Assembly (NCBI GenBank): GCA_005776945.1
Contig: SXOB01000088.1
Span: forward strand, 33,403 to 97,402
DNA: 64,000 bases
Reading direction: 5' to 3'
Origin: Pseudomonadota bacterium
GTDB taxonomy: Bacteria; Myxococcota_A; UBA796; GCA-2862545
Position 1 is the first letter of the stretch. Every line of letters begins with the position of its first letter. The notes under the pieces are model-generated. The model was not told the DNA's origin. It saw only the letters and a list, made by a program, of their open reading frames with translations, and did no database searches. A program made the position numbers and the translations under genes. Positions 60,695-64,000 of the stretch are shown here, one piece after another.

Positions 60695-61962
60695 AGGCCG
60701 AGCCGCGTCCGATACCCTGCCGCCCCTTCGAGGATGGCGTCGACCGCCTCGTCGCCAAGTTCGTCCGCCGCCGCCGACAAGGCGCGGTCGATCAGGTCGG
60801 CCAAGGCGTCTCGCAGGGCCAGGCGCTGTTGCTCGATGGGACGCTTCCGGACGTTGGCGAGGATGGGGGCCGCCGTCAGGACCCCGTTCGAATCGACCTC
60901 GGCCCCCTCGAAGAGCGTGCGGTGACGGTTGGGGCCTCCAGCGACGACGACGTTCATGGCGATGCCCCCAGTTCCCGGGGACGCTTCGTTAAAGGCGACC
61001 GCAATGATGCGCAGCACGTCCGAACCGACCGCGATCTTGGCGAAAGCCTCCTCGTCGGGCAGCTGCGACCCCGGCGGGGGGCCCTTGACGTCGACGCGCT
61101 CCTCCTTCCGGATCGAGGAGAATTGGCCGTCCTCGGGGGCGCCCCGTACATGATCGTGGTCGGTGAAGAAGTCGAGTTCGTCTTCCTCCAACTGGGCGTC
61201 GTTGCGGGACTTCCACTGGTCGAAGGAACTTGCGATTCGGCCCGTGTCTTCCGGGCGGATGTCCGTGACTTCGTCCCGGCCCTCGTCCCGGCCCTCATCG
61301 CCCTCGTCGTAGAGGCTGGCAACCCCTCGGCTGACGAGGTCCGCAAGGGCGGCGCGCGTGACGACGTGTTCGTCCGTGCCGCCTGAGATGACTTCGGAGA
61401 CGCGTTGGGGGGCGGACGCGAGGCGGGAGGCGAGGGCACCTTCCTGTTCGTCGGCAGGGCGGCGGTCGCCGCGGACCACGCGATCGTCGTCGTGCAGGGA
61501 AGCGGCACGGTCGACCCGAGCGATGACCTCGTCGAGCACAGCCTCCAAAGGGTGAACCCAATGGGCCCATCTGGGCGGTGTGGCGTCCGCATCGAGACGC
61601 GTGGGCTCCTCGTTGGCGGCAACGAAGCGCGCGAGATTCTCCTCCGCTCGGTCGCGGCCGGCCCGCTCGATGGCCTCGGGCGAGGCATTGCCTCGAACGA
61701 GTTGATGCCACGGCCGATCAGGGCCCAGGCCGTCGGCGAGTTCCAGTGCCCTCGCCGGATCGATGTCCGCGCGATGTGCGAGCAGTTCGAGGCAGCGCCG
61801 GTCGTCTTCCGGCGACTCCGCAGACAGCAGGGCGCCCGAAACGAGCGTGAGCACGGTGGGGCCGCCCGAGCCTCGGACGACGAAACGCCCAGAGCCGCCG
61901 GCCGCAATGACCGCGCGAAGGCTCAGGGAGGTTCGGTGATCGCGTGCGGTAGCCAGATCCAC
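60691..61962 (-). CDS. DUF4388-like regulatory protein, unknown
   Basis: 423 aa from GTG 61962; a start at 62046 is possible but overlaps the sigma gene. Residues about 15-80 resemble DUF4388, a PatA-type domain frequent in Myxococcota ('SGRFVVRGSGGPTVLTLVSG' then 'ALLSAESPEDD'). The rest is acidic and charged with a helical C-terminus. A short repetitive acidic stretch 'DEGDEGRDEGRDE' lies near 225. No ATPase, kinase or DNA-binding motif. It follows the ECF sigma gene by 37 bases, so it could act in the same regulon. Confidence 0.5.
   Translation of the reverse strand: MDLATARDHRTSLSLRAVIAAGGSGRFVVRGSGGPTVLTLVSGALLSAESPEDDRRCLELLAHRADIDPARALELADGLGPDRPWHQLVRGNASPEAIERAGRDRAEENLARFVAANEEPTRLDADATPPRWAHWVHPLEAVLDEVIARVDRAASLHDDDRVVRGDRRPADEQEGALASRLASAPQRVSEVISGGTDEHVVTRAALADLVSRGVASLYDEGDEGRDEGRDEVTDIRPEDTGRIASSFDQWKSRNDAQLEEDELDFFTDHDHVRGAPEDGQFSSIRKEERVDVKGPPPGSQLPDEEAFAKIAVGSDVLRIIAVAFNEASPGTGGIAMNVVVAGGPNRHRTLFEGAEVDSNGVLTAAPILANVRKRPIEQQRLALRDALADLIDRALSAAADELGDEAVDAILEGAAGYRTRLGL
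61272..61295. repeat. Two tandem 12-base repeats within a gene
   Basis: CGTCCCGGCCCT occurs twice back to back, followed by a 9-base imperfect third copy. It encodes part of the acidic 'DEGDEGRDE' stretch of the DUF4388-like protein and could vary in copy number without shifting frame. Confidence 0.8.
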
Positions 61963-61999
61963 GCTCCCGCACGCAAATAGCCCTTTGTTTGGGAGAGGG

Positions 62000-62554
62000 T
62001 CAACCCGGTCGCTGCGAGGCGCTGCGCACGAACTGCTCGCGGGCACGCGACAGTCGGCTCATCACGGTTCCCATTTTGACGTCGAGGGCCACCGCGATCT
62101 CGGCGTACGAGAGGTCCTCGACGTACCGCAGCTCGAGGATTCGGCGATGCGCTTCGGTGAGGACGCCAAGGGTCCGGCGGAAGGCCTGCTCGGCCTGCGC
62201 CTCGGCCATGAGCCCTTCCGCCGATGGGAGCGCGCCACCGGCTTCGTACCTGGTTTCGAGCAGGTAGCCGCGGCGACGGCGGTTTCGGTCGCTGTTGAAC
62301 GCGAGGTTCGTCACGACGCGATGGAGCCACGCCTGGATGTGGAAGTCCACGTCGAAAAGGCGGGGCTCGCGCATGGCGCGGATGAACGTCTCTTGGACCA
62401 GATCCGATGCCTCTTCGGCGTTGTGGACGATGGACTGGGCATGACCCAACAGCCCGCGGACGTAGCGGCGAGCCACGCCGTCGAGGGCAGCGGCTCGGTC
62501 GGACCGAGCGAGCTGGCGCAGGTCGTCGTCTTTGGTCTCGAAGGTCGTCGTCAT
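62000..62554 (-). CDS. ECF-type RNA polymerase sigma factor
   Basis: 184 aa, ATG 62554 with GGAGG six bases upstream. Sigma region 2: 'SDLVQETFIRAMREPRLFDV' and 'IQAWLHRVVTNLAFNSDRNR'; region 4: 'ILELRYVEDLSYAEIAVALD' with 'VKMGTVMSRLSRAREQF'. No anti-sigma factor of the zinc-binding class is adjacent. The 183 bases upstream (62555-62737) hold no other gene that I can see. Confidence 0.92.
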   Translation of the reverse strand: MTTTFETKDDDLRQLARSDRAAALDGVARRYVRGLLGHAQSIVHNAEEASDLVQETFIRAMREPRLFDVDFHIQAWLHRVVTNLAFNSDRNRRRRGYLLETRYEAGGALPSAEGLMAEAQAEQAFRRTLGVLTEAHRRILELRYVEDLSYAEIAVALDVKMGTVMSRLSRAREQFVRSASQRPG

Positions 62555-62737
62555 GGTGCCTCCACCCGTGTTGGGGACACCGATTCAACGATGGAGGTTC
62601 GTCCTGGCTTCGGTCGGTCGGCCCTCGCGCGACGATCCGTGACGGGAACGGACCTAGCCCGACGAGCTCAAGCAGCGTGCGACCCCTCGGGGCATTGCCC
62701 GACGGCCCCGCGGCCCAAGGTCACCCGAGGCGACCGC

Positions 62738-64000
62738 TCAGCGTGTCAGACCGGGGATGTGGACGCCGCGCTCACGGGCGACGTCGATGGCGCGGTCGTA
62801 GCCGGCGTCCGCATGGCGGACGACGCCCATCCCAGGGTCGCTCGTCAACACACGCGTCAGCCGCTCAGCTGCGGCGTCGGTGCCGTCGGCCACAATGACC
62901 ATGCCGGCGTGCAGCGAGTAGCCCATCCCCACGCCGCCCCCATGATGGAAACTGACCCAGGAGGCGCCGTTGACGGCGTTGATCAGCGCGTTGAGGATGG
63001 GCCAATCGGCGACGGCGTCGCTGCCGTCGCGCATCGCCTCAGTCTCGCGGTTCGGGCTGGCTACGCTGCCACAATCGAGGTGGTCGCGTCCGATCACAAT
63101 GGGGGCCGAGACGCGCCCGGTGCGGACGAGTTCGTTGAAGGCGAGGCCGGCCCGGACACGTTCGCCGTAGCCGAGCCAGCAGATCCGGGCGGGGAGGCCC
63201 TGGAATGCGACGCGTTCGCTCGCGAGGCGAAGCCAGCGATGAAGCGCTTCGTCTTCGGGAAAGAGGTCGGCGACCACGCGGTCCGTCTCCGCGATGTCGG
63301 CCGGGTCCCCCGACAGGGCAACCCAGCGAAAGGGGCCTTTGCCCTCACAGAAGAGCGGCCGAATGTAGGCTGGGACGAAGCCTGGGTAGGGGTGAGCCTC
63401 GGGAAACCCGCCATCGACCGCGCCAGCGCGAAGGTTGTTGCCGTAGTCGAAGACCGGCACGCCTGCGCGGTGCCAAGCGACGAGCGCTTCGACGTGTCGC
63501 GCCATGCTCGCATGGCTGCGCCTTACGTAGGCCGCCGGGTCGCTCAGTCTGAGGGCCGCGGCCGCGTCTAGGCTCAGTCCGGCCGGGACGTAGCCGTTGA
63601 GGGGATCGTGGGCAGACGTCTGGTCCGTGGCGAGGTCAGGGCGGAAGCCGCTCGCCACCAGCGCAGGCAGGACGTCGGCGCAATTGGCCACAACGCCAAT
63701 CGACTTGGCCTCGCCTCGGTCCGCGTAGGCCCTGGCGCGCGCCACCCCGTCCTCGACGGAGGGGGCCAACTCGTCGAGGTACCGGGTCTCCAACCGTTTG
63801 GCGATGCGGCGTTCGTCGACGTCGAATCCAAGGAAGACGCCTCCGGCCATGGTCGCCGCGAGGGGCTGGGCGCCACCCATGCCGCCGAGGCCGCCACTCA
63901 GACCGATGCGCCCGCGGAGGTCGGGGCGCCCGAAGTGGGTGCGCGCTGCCGCAACGAACGGCTCGTAGGTGCCTTGCAGGATGCCCTGGGTGCCGATGTA
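62738..64000 (-). CDS. hutU: Urocanate hydratase, 5' end cut by window edge
   Basis: 421 codons present; about 130 N-terminal residues lie beyond the edge. The visible part starts '[15 protein letters not shown]' and continues '[20 protein letters not shown]' (NAD-binding glycine loop), '[17 protein letters not shown]', '[16 protein letters not shown]', '[16 protein letters not shown]' and '[19 protein letters not shown]', all urocanase signatures. It converts urocanate to imidazolone propionate, two steps before the HutF substrate. Confidence 0.95.
   Translation of the reverse strand, partial: YIGTQGILQGTYEPFVAAARTHFGRPDLRGRIGLSGGLGGMGGAQPLAATMAGGVFLGFDVDERRIAKRLETRYLDELAPSVEDGVARARAYADRGEAKSIGVVANCADVLPALVASGFRPDLATDQTSAHDPLNGYVPAGLSLDAAAALRLSDPAAYVRRSHASMARHVEALVAWHRAGVPVFDYGNNLRAGAVDGGFPEAHPYPGFVPAYIRPLFCEGKGPFRWVALSGDPADIAETDRVVADLFPEDEALHRWLRLASERVAFQGLPARICWLGYGERVRAGLAFNELVRTGRVSAPIVIGRDHLDCGSVASPNRETEAMRDGSDAVADWPILNALINAVNGASWVSFHHGGGVGMGYSLHAGMVIVADGTDAAAERLTRVLTSDPGMGVVRHADAGYDRAIDVARERGVHIPGLTR

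Noticed and set aside
1..64000. tRNA, rRNA, CRISPR array or insertion sequences
   Set aside because: No cloverleaf with CCA-proximal features, conserved rRNA stretches, regularly spaced repeats or transposase motifs were noticed on reading; a short RNA gene could still have been missed without a covariance search.

Overview
The window is a single stretch of GC-rich, densely packed bacterial chromosome. It shows GTG and TTG starts, 1-4 base stop/start overlaps, several Ser/Thr kinases, an AgmX/PglI-type C-terminal domain protein, a complete run of tad pilus genes and many short lipoproteins. Together these suggest a member of the Myxococcota (former Deltaproteobacteria). That is inferred from gene families only; no rRNA or marker gene is present. 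No gene-free stretch exceeds 300 bases. I saw no tRNA, rRNA, CRISPR array, insertion sequence or integrase.

Positions 1-28.6 kb are dominated by a contractile injection system (CIS) of the phage-tail-like, eCIS type. The core operon (10002-24378, + strand) encodes in order: a 39-aa leader peptide; a DUF4255/Pvc16-type tail terminator; a full tail sheath; an inner tube; two small tail proteins; a shortened second sheath-like protein; a second tube; a 633-aa disordered protein; a LysM tube/hub adaptor; a gpD/VgrG-type hub without spike; gp25; a 1030-aa gpJ; a gpI-like protein; a tail-fibre-position protein; and a protein with a ubiquitin-like fold, membrane helices and a zinc ribbon. The matching AAA+ ATPase is at 5682-7448 on the other strand. 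Around it lie three proteins that combine FHA-like domains with membrane helices (195-1379, 1423-2286, 25547-26800; the last also has a lytic transglycosylase domain), an operon of unknown exported proteins (2283-5679) and a transmembrane Ser/Thr kinase (26852-28576). I read this as a membrane-associated, possibly phospho-regulated CIS. It is the most interesting content of the window. Housekeeping genes (hutF, an argE-like peptidase, a DUF5690 transporter) are interspersed.

Positions 28.6-40.1 kb hold metabolic and signalling genes: enoyl-CoA hydratase, glpD, glgP, a 2Fe-2S ferredoxin-like protein, an AgmX-type protein, a nitrilase-family amidase, a UPF0104 membrane protein, a GAF protein, and a histidine kinase with an NtrC-like regulator whose ATPase motifs are degenerate.

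Positions 40.1-48.4 kb (- strand) carry a Tad/Flp pilus cluster: flp pilin with its own terminator and a sigma-54-like promoter candidate, then cpaB, cpaC, cpaE, cpaF, tadB, tadC, a tadD-like TPR gene and a lipoprotein. These run by overlaps straight into the kinase/regulator pair.

Positions 48.4-59.2 kb: rnd, hemH and a GNAT gene on the - strand. Divergent from them is a five-gene overlapping operon encoding a kinase-ATPase-TPR protein, a propeller-like lipoprotein, and a complete ECF-type transporter (S component fused to an extra N-terminal domain, a two-ATPase fusion, and EcfT).

Positions 59.2-64 kb: a lipoprotein, a DUF1460 protein, a DUF4388-like protein, an ECF sigma factor, and hutU running off the right edge. 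hutU and hutF imply histidine degradation through formylglutamate.
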